A DNA stretch of 6,839 bases from Candidatus Sumerlaeota bacterium (GTDB lineage Bacteria; Sumerlaeota; Sumerlaeia; JADFCT01), in the NCBI GenBank assembly GCA_026398575.1, contig JAPLSP010000266.1, forward strand, positions 1-6,839, read 5' to 3'. The translations under genes and the position numbers were made by a program. Under the pieces are notes generated by a model. That model saw only the letters and a list, made by a program, of their open reading frames with translations. It was not told where the DNA came from and ran no database searches. Of the stretch, positions 1 to 6,141 are shown in pieces. The stretch's first letter is position 1. The number at the start of each line of letters is the position of its first letter.

Positions 1-1551
1 CAATGTTGGTTTCTAGCCTTGCTGGCGGCGTTCGCCGCAGCGGGAAGCGCAATGGCGGATGTGAAAATGCCGGCGATCTTCGGCAGCAAAATGGCACTGC
101 AGCGCGATGCGCCGATCCCGGTGTGGGGAACAGCGGAGCCAAATGAAAAAGTGACGGTGACGATCGGCGATCAAAATGCCTCAGCCCAAGCAGGCGCCGA
201 CGGAAAATGGAAAGCAACGCTCAAACCGCTCAGCGCGGGCGGGCCGCTGACCATGACCGTTGCCGGAAAAAATACATTGAAGTTCGAAAACGTGCTGGTG
301 GGCGAAGTCTGGGTCTGCTCGGGGCAATCGAATATGGGCTTCACCCTCGGGGGCGTCAAGGACGCAGATAAGGAAATCCCGGCGGCGAATTTTCCCAAGA
401 TTCGCCTGTTTTCCGTCAAGCGCGTCACGTCCGCGACGCCCGCCGAGGACGTGGAAGGCCAATGGGAAGAGTGCACGTCGGATACCGCCAAAAAATTCAC
501 GGCGGTGGGATATCTTTTCGGACGCGACGTGCATCAGGCGTTGAACGTGCCGGTAGGGTTGTTCGACAGCTCCTGGGGCGGAACTCCCGCCGAGGCCTGG
601 ACGCGCAAAGGCGTGATCGAAAACGACCCGGAACTCAAGACGATGATCGCGGACTGGGAAACAAAAATCGCCAACCGCGATCAAGACAAAAAGAAATTCG
701 ATCAGCAGATGGAAAAGTGGACCAAGGACGTTGAGAAAGCCAAAGCCGAGAAGAAGGAACTGCCCCGCAAACCTAATGCCTGGGTGGAGCCGGAAAAATC
801 CCCGAACCGCCCGGCCAATCTCTACAACGGCATGATTGCGCCGTTGGTTCCCTATGCGATTCGCGGAGCGATCTGGTATCAGGGCGAATCCAACGCGAGC
901 CGATACGATCAATACGCCAAACTGTTTCCCACGATGATCCGCGACTGGCGGGCGCAATGGGGCGAGGGCGATTTCCCGTTCCTCTTCGTGCAGCTGGCGA
1001 ATTTCAAAGATCGCAAGGATGAGCCCAGCGATAGCGACTGGGCGCGCCTGCGCGAAGCCCAATCGAAAACACTCGCCCTTCCCAAAACAGGCCAGGCGGT
1101 AATCATTGACATTGGCGAAGCGAAGAACATTCATCCGAAAAACAAGCAGGACGTCGGCAAGCGCCTCCAATTGGCGGCGATGAAAGTGGCTTATGGAAAA
1201 AATGACGTCGTCTTCTCCGGTCCGACGTTTGACAAACTGAAAGTCGAAGGCGGCAAAGCCATCCTGAGTTTCAAAAATGTTGGCGGCGGCCTGGTCAACA
1301 AGGCCGACGGCGCCATCAAAGGCTTCGCGATCGTCGGCGCAGACAAGAAATTTGTGTGGGCCGACGCCAAGATCGCTGGCGATACCGTTGTTGTTTCGAG
1401 CGATCAGGTCAAAGAGCCGGTGGCCGTGCGCTATGGATGGGCGGATAATCCGGAAGTGAGCCTCTATAATAAGGAAGGAATTCCGGCGTCGCCTTTCCGC
1501 ACGGATGATTGGCCGATGCCGCCTGCGCCAGCCAAGCCTCAGGCGAAATAG
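1..1551 (+). CDS. Sialate O-acetylesterase family protein (SASA/SGNH esterase), secreted, 5' partial
   Basis: Likely a serine esterase that removes O-acetyl groups from sialic acid or other sugars outside the cytoplasm. The frame is open to base 1 and reads QCWFLALLAAFAAAGSAMA, the hydrophobic end of a signal peptide with cleavage predicted before DVKMP, so the true start lies upstream. TTG at 19 would cut the signal peptide in half and is not a convincing start. Numbering from that TTG: the GQSNM block has the nucleophile Ser104; a conserved WGGTPAEAW segment follows; IWYQGESN is at 285-292; and DIGEAKNIHP at 364-373 supplies Asp364/His372, with His372 the likely catalytic base. A Lys/Glu-rich insert at about 212-261 looks coiled-coil. 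The C-terminal beta region ends with the usual YGWADNPEVSLYN and FRTDDW motifs. Full size of just over 510 residues fits the family. The family is clear, but the real substrate could be another acetylated glycan such as xylan or pectin. Confidence 0.93.
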   Translation, partial: QCWFLALLAAFAAAGSAMADVKMPAIFGSKMALQRDAPIPVWGTAEPNEKVTVTIGDQNASAQAGADGKWKATLKPLSAGGPLTMTVAGKNTLKFENVLVGEVWVCSGQSNMGFTLGGVKDADKEIPAANFPKIRLFSVKRVTSATPAEDVEGQWEECTSDTAKKFTAVGYLFGRDVHQALNVPVGLFDSSWGGTPAEAWTRKGVIENDPELKTMIADWETKIANRDQDKKKFDQQMEKWTKDVEKAKAEKKELPRKPNAWVEPEKSPNRPANLYNGMIAPLVPYAIRGAIWYQGESNASRYDQYAKLFPTMIRDWRAQWGEGDFPFLFVQLANFKDRKDEPSDSDWARLREAQSKTLALPKTGQAVIIDIGEAKNIHPKNKQDVGKRLQLAAMKVAYGKNDVVFSGPTFDKLKVEGGKAILSFKNVGGGLVNKADGAIKGFAIVGADKKFVWADAKIAGDTVVVSSDQVKEPVAVRYGWADNPEVSLYNKEGIPASPFRTDDWPMPPAPAKPQAK

Positions 1552-1588
1552 CGTGATAGATAGCTTTCAGGTCCACGAGAATCGGATG

Positions 1589-1621
1589 AAGTCTGGAGTC
1601 GAGACTTGAGGGTGGGTTTTT
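1589..1621 (+). terminator. Weak candidate terminator after the esterase gene
   Basis: A perfect 6-bp inverted repeat (AAGTCT at 1589-1594, AGACTT at 1602-1607, 7-nt loop) lies 38 bases after the esterase stop. A run of five T begins at 1617, but nine bases separate it from the stem, so this is a poor match to a classical intrinsic terminator. A GCCC-AAA-GGGC hairpin follows at about 1622-1632. Termination here is plausible because a promoter candidate follows. Confidence 0.2.
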
Positions 1622-1655
1622 GCCCAAAGGGCGCGGGTTGTGTGGGGAATTGGGC

Positions 1656-1684
1656 TTGTGCCGGGATCGCAAAGCGCATAGAAT
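1656..1684 (+). promoter_or_regulatory. Candidate sigma-70-type promoter for the HzsA-like/FGE fusion gene
   Basis: TTGTGC at 1656-1661 (3 of 6 matches to TTGACA) and TAGAAT at 1679-1684 (5 of 6 to TATAAT) are separated by exactly 17 bases. Transcription from about 1691 would give a leader of about 40 nt before the ATG at 1730. The -35 is weak and the call rests on spacing, the good -10 and position in the only sizeable gap upstream of the gene. Confidence 0.35.
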
Positions 1685-1716
1685 CAGCGCTCAACTTGGT
1701 CAAAAATATGTCCTCC

Positions 1717-1722
1717 AAGGAG
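1717..1722 (+). promoter_or_regulatory. Ribosome binding site AAGGAG that decides the start of the fusion gene
   Basis: AAGGAG is 7 bases from the ATG at 1730 but only 1 base from the in-frame ATG at 1724, so 1730 is the better start. It is preceded by TCCTCC at 1711-1716. CTTGG at 1695-1699 is complementary to CCAAG at 1715-1719, so a small hairpin could partly cover the site. Confidence 0.75.
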
Positions 1723-1729
1723 AATGGAA

Positions 1730-4700
1730 ATGCCGGACAAGATGCTCAGATTGATTGTGTGCGCCATCGCTGTTGCGGCCATTGGGTTGCTAGGCGCTTT
1801 GAGTTTCGGGGCTGGGGCGAACAAGGCCGAGGCGCGTGCGGCGGCGAAAACTGCGGCGCCCGCCCAAGAGGTAAAGGCCGAGGCGCCGAAGAAAGCTGGC
1901 AGCGGCGGCGCCAAGGATGCCTACCTTGCTTCACTACAGCCACAGGTAGCCAATACCCAGAGCCTGAAGGCGCTGAGGATGGCGATTGAGGATTTAGCGA
2001 AGAGTTTCCCATCCGCTTATAAGAATGCCGCCGCGCATATAAACGCCCTCAACGCTTTGGAAAAGGACTTGCCCGCCTTCGAGCAATCCGCGTCTGGGAG
2101 CGATAAAACCGCTGCCACTAATTATAAAGCCAGATATGAGGAACTGAAGCGCAACGTCCTCATCGTGGATAATCCGCTCTTGGCCTTCGACAAGCTGCTT
2201 CTGGTCAAACGCGAAGACGATGGGAAAAAAAGCGGCCGCTCCCTGGGCTTGCCGCAGAACTGGCAGGGCAACAGCAGCCTCGATACCAAACTGAACAACG
2301 AGATCGCAACGCTCGCTTATAAGGACAAGAGCGCCCCCATCGTCACGTTGTGCAAACCGCCGCAGCCGACATTCGTCGGCGACGTTGATCTTCATTTCAG
2401 CGCCGAGAAGATGCTCTTTTCCTCGATTGGCTCGAATGGCCGCTGGCAGGTGTTCGAGATCAAGATGGATGGTTCGGGATTTCGCCAGGTGACGCTCGGG
2501 GTGGAGCCGGACATTGACAGCTATGACCCCATGTATCTGCCGGATGGGCGCATTATCTTCAATTCCAGCAGCACGTTCGTGGGTGTTCCGTGCGTGGGCG
2601 GAGCGGACTACGTCGGCAATCTGCATATCATGAATCCCGACGGCCGGTCGGTGCGCCGCCTGACGTTCGATCAGGACAACGACTGGTGTCCGACCATGCT
2701 GCCCGATGGCCGTGTCCTCTATACGCGCTGGGAATATACGGATTCCGCGCACTACTTCAGCCGCGTCCTGATGCGCATGAATCCGGACGGCACCGGGCAA
2801 TCGGAATTCTATGGCAGCAATTCATATTGGCCCAACTCCACGTTCTATGCGAAACCGCTTTCGGGAGACGGCTCCAAGTTCATCGCCGTCATCTCGGGGC
2901 ATCATGGCGACGCGCGCATGGGCGAATTGGTTGTCTTCAACGCCTCCAAGGGCCGCAAAGAAGACGCCGGCGCCATTCAGCGCATCCCCGGCTACGGCAA
3001 GAAAGTCGAAGCCATCATCAAAGACTCGCTGGTGAATCCCTCCTGGCCGAAGTTCTTGCATCCCTATCCGCTGAGCGAAAAGTATTTCCTCGTTTCCATG
3101 AAGCCGCATCCTCAAGCGCTGTGGGGCATTTACCTTGTGGATATCTTCGACAACCTGACGCTGGTGCGGGAAGAACCCGGCGCCGCTCTTTTAGAGCCAA
3201 TTCCCGTGTGCAAGAATCCCGCGCCGCCGGTCATCCCCGACAAAGTAAAACTCAACCAACGGATCGCGACGGCCAACATTCAGGATATTTACACCGGCCC
3301 CGGCCTGCGAGGCGTGCCGCGCGGCAGCGTCAAATCCCTCCGCGTTTTTCAGTATGAGTATTCGTACCGCAACATGGGCGGCCATTACGTCGTCGGCATG
3401 GAAGGCCCTTGGGACGTTCGGCGCCTGATCGGGACCGTGCCGGTTTATGAGGACGGCTCGGCGATCTTCGAGATTCCCGCCAATACGCCCGTGGCTATCC
3501 AGCCATTGGACGCCGAAGGCAAAGCGTTGCAGCAAATGCGCAGCTGGTTCGTCGGGATGCCGGGCGAATTCATTTCGTGCACAGGCTGCCATGAATCGCA
3601 AAATACGGCGATTGTTACCAAGATGACCATCGCCTCGCGCCGCGCGCCGGATAAGCCTGCGCCGTGGTATGGGCCCAAACGCGGCTTCAGCTTCGTCCGC
3701 GACGTGCAACCGGCGCTGGACAAATATTGCGTTGGATGCCACAACGGCGCCAAAGACCGTCCGAATCTGGCCGATACCACCATCATCAAAACCAGCGGCG
3801 GCATTTCGCCGCTTCCCGTCTCTTACATCGATCTACATCCCTACATACGCCGCAACGGGCCGGAAGGAGATTACAGCCTGTTGACGCCGCTGGAATTTCA
3901 TGCGGACACAAGCGAACTGGTGCAGATGCTCGAGCGCGGGCATCACAACGTCAAACCGGACGCGGAATTCTGGGATCGGTTGATCACATGGATTGATCTC
4001 AATGTTCCCTGCTATGGCACCTGGGGTGAAATCCACCCGATTCCGCAAAACTTCGCGCAACGCCGCTATGAAATGAAAAAACTCTTCTGCGGCATTGACG
4101 AGGATATTGAAGCCATTCCCGATATGCCGAAAAAACAGATTGCGTTCGTGCAGCCCGCGCCCATGCCTGCAAAGCCGGCGCCCGTGACCCTGGGCAGTTG
4201 GCCCTTGGGTGCGGCAAAAGCCATGCAGATGCAGCAGGCGCTCGGGCAGACCGACCTGACACTGGATTTGGGCGGTGGTGAAAAAATCGCGCTCAAGCGC
4301 ATTCCCGTCGGCGAATTCGTGATGGGAGATACTCAGGGCGAAGTGGATGAATATCCGACGGCAAAGGTTGCGATTGCCAGGCCTTTCTGGATGGCCGTGA
4401 CGGAAGTCTCGCTGCAGCAATACCAGAAATTCGATCCCGCGCATAAAAACGGCTACTATGACATGCACTATAAGGATCAGGTCAAACCTGGTTATCTGAT
4501 GGATTTGCCCAATGTGCCGGTCATCCGAGTTTCATGGCATGAGGCAATGGGATTCTGCAAATGGTTGTCGCAGAAAACCGGAAAGAAAGTAACGTTGCCG
4601 ACCGAAGCGCAATGGGAATGGGCTTGCCGCGCCGGCACGAATACGCCTTTCAACTATGGCGACTTGAATACCGACTTCTCGAAGTCCGCCAACCTTGCCG

Positions 4701-5083
4701 ACCGTTCGCTTAAAAAGCTGGCGGTGCGGGGAGTGGATCCACAGCCCATTGCAAATCCGGACAAGTTCTGGGATTTCGTGCCGAAAGATGAGCGCTTCGA
4801 TGATGGCGTGTTGCATCTGGCGGAAATCGGCCAATATTTGCCGAATGCCTGGGGGCTGAAGAACATGCACGGCAACGTGGCCGAATGGACGCTCAGCAGC
4901 TATCGGCCTTATCCTTTGAGCGTGGATGCGGGCAAGGACGACGCAGCCGCAGGCGGGAAAAAAGTGGTCCGCGGCGGCTCATGGTATGAGCGCCCCAAAT
5001 ACGCCCGCTCCTCTTATCGCCAGTCGTATCCGGATTGGCAGGAAGTCTATAACGTGGGCATCCGGGTGATTGTGGAGGAATAG
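1730..5083 (+). CDS. HzsA-related diheme beta-propeller protein fused to an FGE/SUMF1-family domain
   Basis: Exported 1117-residue multidomain protein, numbered from ATG 1730, chosen over ATG 1724 on RBS spacing. Residues 5-25 are a hydrophobic signal or membrane anchor, followed by an Ala/Lys-rich linker and a helical region to about 155. About 209-490 is a beta-propeller with PDG-turn repeats and the segment DNDWCPTMLPDGRVLYTRWE. About 505-625 matches the hydrazine synthase alpha middle domain (MGGHYVVGMEGPWDVRR, FVGMPGEFISCTGCHE) with heme motif CTGCH at 617-621. About 645-800 is a second cytochrome c domain with CVGCH at 667-671; a later GHHNVKP segment offers a possible distal His, and WIDLNVPCYGTW closes it. 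About 840-1117 is an FGE-sulfatase domain (GEFVMG, LPTEAQWEWACRAGT, MHGNVAEW, VVRGGSW). The canonical FGE cysteines are absent: Glu1087 and Ala1092 sit there. Two CXXCH motifs require assembly outside the cytoplasm. Function is unknown; a periplasmic redox or binding role is inferred. Domain identities are strong, domain edges approximate. Confidence 0.92.
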   Translation: MPDKMLRLIVCAIAVAAIGLLGALSFGAGANKAEARAAAKTAAPAQEVKAEAPKKAGSGGAKDAYLASLQPQVANTQSLKALRMAIEDLAKSFPSAYKNAAAHINALNALEKDLPAFEQSASGSDKTAATNYKARYEELKRNVLIVDNPLLAFDKLLLVKREDDGKKSGRSLGLPQNWQGNSSLDTKLNNEIATLAYKDKSAPIVTLCKPPQPTFVGDVDLHFSAEKMLFSSIGSNGRWQVFEIKMDGSGFRQVTLGVEPDIDSYDPMYLPDGRIIFNSSSTFVGVPCVGGADYVGNLHIMNPDGRSVRRLTFDQDNDWCPTMLPDGRVLYTRWEYTDSAHYFSRVLMRMNPDGTGQSEFYGSNSYWPNSTFYAKPLSGDGSKFIAVISGHHGDARMGELVVFNASKGRKEDAGAIQRIPGYGKKVEAIIKDSLVNPSWPKFLHPYPLSEKYFLVSMKPHPQALWGIYLVDIFDNLTLVREEPGAALLEPIPVCKNPAPPVIPDKVKLNQRIATANIQDIYTGPGLRGVPRGSVKSLRVFQYEYSYRNMGGHYVVGMEGPWDVRRLIGTVPVYEDGSAIFEIPANTPVAIQPLDAEGKALQQMRSWFVGMPGEFISCTGCHESQNTAIVTKMTIASRRAPDKPAPWYGPKRGFSFVRDVQPALDKYCVGCHNGAKDRPNLADTTIIKTSGGISPLPVSYIDLHPYIRRNGPEGDYSLLTPLEFHADTSELVQMLERGHHNVKPDAEFWDRLITWIDLNVPCYGTWGEIHPIPQNFAQRRYEMKKLFCGIDEDIEAIPDMPKKQIAFVQPAPMPAKPAPVTLGSWPLGAAKAMQMQQALGQTDLTLDLGGGEKIALKRIPVGEFVMGDTQGEVDEYPTAKVAIARPFWMAVTEVSLQQYQKFDPAHKNGYYDMHYKDQVKPGYLMDLPNVPVIRVSWHEAMGFCKWLSQKTGKKVTLPTEAQWEWACRAGTNTPFNYGDLNTDFSKSANLADRSLKKLAVRGVDPQPIANPDKFWDFVPKDERFDDGVLHLAEIGQYLPNAWGLKNMHGNVAEWTLSSYRPYPLSVDAGKDDAAAGGKKVVRGGSWYERPKYARSSYRQSYPDWQEVYNVGIRVIVEE

Positions 5084-5100
5084 AAGTATTGCCCTTTGGA

Positions 5101-5150
5101 CCGTCAGTCCGTGCCAGTCCGTGTCGGTCCGTGCCAGTCCGTGTCAGTCC
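5101..5150. repeat. Short tandem repeat, five 10-bp units (consensus GTGYCAGTCC)
   Basis: Five consecutive 10-base units: CCGTCAGTCC, GTGCCAGTCC, GTGTCGGTCC, GTGCCAGTCC, GTGTCAGTCC. The fourth base alternates T/C, so units 2-3 and 4-5 also form a 20-bp repeat with one mismatch. TGGAC at 5097-5101 and its complement GTCCA at 5147-5151 bracket the array. It fills about half of the gap between the fusion gene and the propeller gene and contains no spacers. Whether it is a dispersed genomic repeat, a protein-binding array or slippage-derived filler cannot be told from one copy. Confidence 0.9.
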
Positions 5151-5168
5151 AGACAGCGCCACCCGCTT

Positions 5169-5174
5169 AAGGAG
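5169..5174 (+). promoter_or_regulatory. Ribosome binding site AAGGAG for the beta-propeller gene
   Basis: AAGGAG lies 7 bases before ATG 5182 and 4 bases before the adjoining in-frame GTG 5179. The spacing and the stronger start codon favour 5182. Confidence 0.8.
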
Positions 5175-5181
5175 CTGAGTG

Positions 5182-6102
5182 ATGAAACGAGAGTTCGGAT
5201 TTAGTTTTTTGTTTGCCGGGATTTGCATAGCGGTCGCCATGCATGTCTCCTCCGCCGAGACTGCTTTGATCACCGGCAAACTGGACGGCAATATTCTAAC
5301 GGCGGGCAGCGGCAAGGTGATGATTCTTGGGCCCGACGGCAAAGTCCTCTGGGAATATAAGACCGCGCTGACGCACGACGCCTGGATGCTCCCCAGCGGA
5401 AACATCCTCTTCGCCGACGGCGCCTCGGTCACCGAAGTGACGCCGGACAAGAAAGTCGTTTTCCAGTATAAAGCGAAAGAGCAAAAAGGCGGAGGATCAT
5501 ACGCCTGCCAGCGCCTTGAAAACGGCAATACGATGATCGCCGAAAATTCCTCCGGGCGCATCCTGGAAGTGGACAAGGACGGCAAAGTCACTTTCGAAAT
5601 GACGACCAGCATCTTCAAGCCCGGCGATCACCACAACATGCGGATGGCGCGCAAACTGAAAAACGGAAACTACCTCGTCTGCCATTCCGGCGCGCACGTT
5701 GTGAAGGAATATACGCCGAAGGGCGAAGTGGTTCTGGAAATCAAAACTCCCAATGTCGCATTTTCCGCGGTTCGCACGCCGCAGAACACGACGCTGGTGG
5801 GCAGTCTGGTGGGGATCATCGAATACGATGCGAAAGGGCAGAAAATCTGGGAATTTACCCCGGCGGATATGCCAGGCGTAACCATTCGCAACATGACCGG
5901 CATTCAACTGCTGCCCAATGGAAACATCGCCACGGGCTGCTACAACGCTTACGACAAGGGTGAAGGAACCGGCCTGCTGGAAATCACCCGCGACAAAAAA
6001 CTCGTCTGGCGCTACTCAAATCCGAGCGGCGAGAAAACAATGATGCCGATCGAGCGCCTCGATGCAAACAGCAAACCGCTCGCCGGCGAATGCCTGCGAT
6101 AG
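5182..6102 (+). CDS. Exported six-repeat beta-propeller protein (PQQ-like/arylsulfotransferase-like fold)
   Basis: Secreted protein of 306 residues, numbered from ATG 5182. A signal peptide (MKREFGFSFLFAGICIAVAM) leads to a likely cleavage after SSA, before ETA. The rest is built from six similar units, each with a P-x-G-N turn, a strand and then a DGKV-x-W-E-Y-like strand: DGKVLWEYKT at 52, DKKVVFQYKA at 89, DGKVTFEMTT at 133, KGEVVLEIKT at 180, KGQKIWEFTP at 218 and DKKLVWRYSN at 271. This suggests a single six-bladed propeller. His residues near blade tops (THDAWM 64-69, DHHNMRM 149-155) recall PQQ-like and arylsulfotransferase propellers, but I see no diagnostic catalytic set, and the protein is shorter than classical arylsulfotransferases. 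There is no CXXCH motif. It lies 98 bases after the fusion gene and 39 before the sulfatase, so co-transcription with the latter is likely. Role unknown; ligand binding or a scaffold is a guess. Confidence 0.88.
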   Translation: MKREFGFSFLFAGICIAVAMHVSSAETALITGKLDGNILTAGSGKVMILGPDGKVLWEYKTALTHDAWMLPSGNILFADGASVTEVTPDKKVVFQYKAKEQKGGGSYACQRLENGNTMIAENSSGRILEVDKDGKVTFEMTTSIFKPGDHHNMRMARKLKNGNYLVCHSGAHVVKEYTPKGEVVLEIKTPNVAFSAVRTPQNTTLVGSLVGIIEYDAKGQKIWEFTPADMPGVTIRNMTGIQLLPNGNIATGCYNAYDKGEGTGLLEITRDKKLVWRYSNPSGEKTMMPIERLDANSKPLAGECLR

Positions 6103-6131
6103 CCTTGGCGTCAATCAAGATTCACATACGC

Positions 6132-6136
6132 GGAGG
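6132..6136 (+). promoter_or_regulatory. Ribosome binding site GGAGG for the sulfatase gene
   Basis: GGAGG ends 5 bases before ATG 6142. No promoter or terminator is visible in the 39-base gap after the propeller gene, which supports read-through from that gene. Confidence 0.75.
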
Positions 6137-6141
6137 GCGCA

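Noticed and set aside
3..5. ATG at base 3 as start of the first gene
   Set aside because: It is in a different frame from the esterase and would not encode its signal peptide or motifs.
181..1170. Long antisense open frame of 329 codons across the esterase gene
   Set aside because: It lies opposite a clear esterase whose catalytic motifs are intact; the translation shows no recognisable domain and is rich in Arg, His and Ala, as expected for the antisense of GC-rich coding DNA.
1994..2800. Antisense open frame of 268 codons opposite the fusion gene, and similar ones at 3191-3742 and 3833-4468
   Set aside because: All are opposite conserved propeller, heme or FGE segments and have no motifs or ribosome binding sites of note.
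2590..3357. Second-frame + strand ORF of 255 codons within the fusion gene
   Set aside because: Out-of-frame shadow of the propeller region with arginine-rich, low-information translation.
1730..5083. True anammox hydrazine synthase alpha subunit
   Set aside because: The FGE fusion, the missing Tyr after the first heme motif and the absence of beta and gamma subunit genes nearby all argue for an HzsA-related paralogue family.
5101..5150. CRISPR array
   Set aside because: Units are 10 bp and directly adjoining, with no spacers.
4893..5618. Antisense frame of 241 codons running through the tandem repeat
   Set aside because: It spans the ends of two well-supported + strand genes plus the repeat, and its repeat-derived TRTGTDRHGLARTDG segment is just the array read in reverse.
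6103..6141. Terminator or promoter between propeller and sulfatase genes
   Set aside because: The 39-base gap has no stem followed by T-run and no convincing -35/-10 pair.
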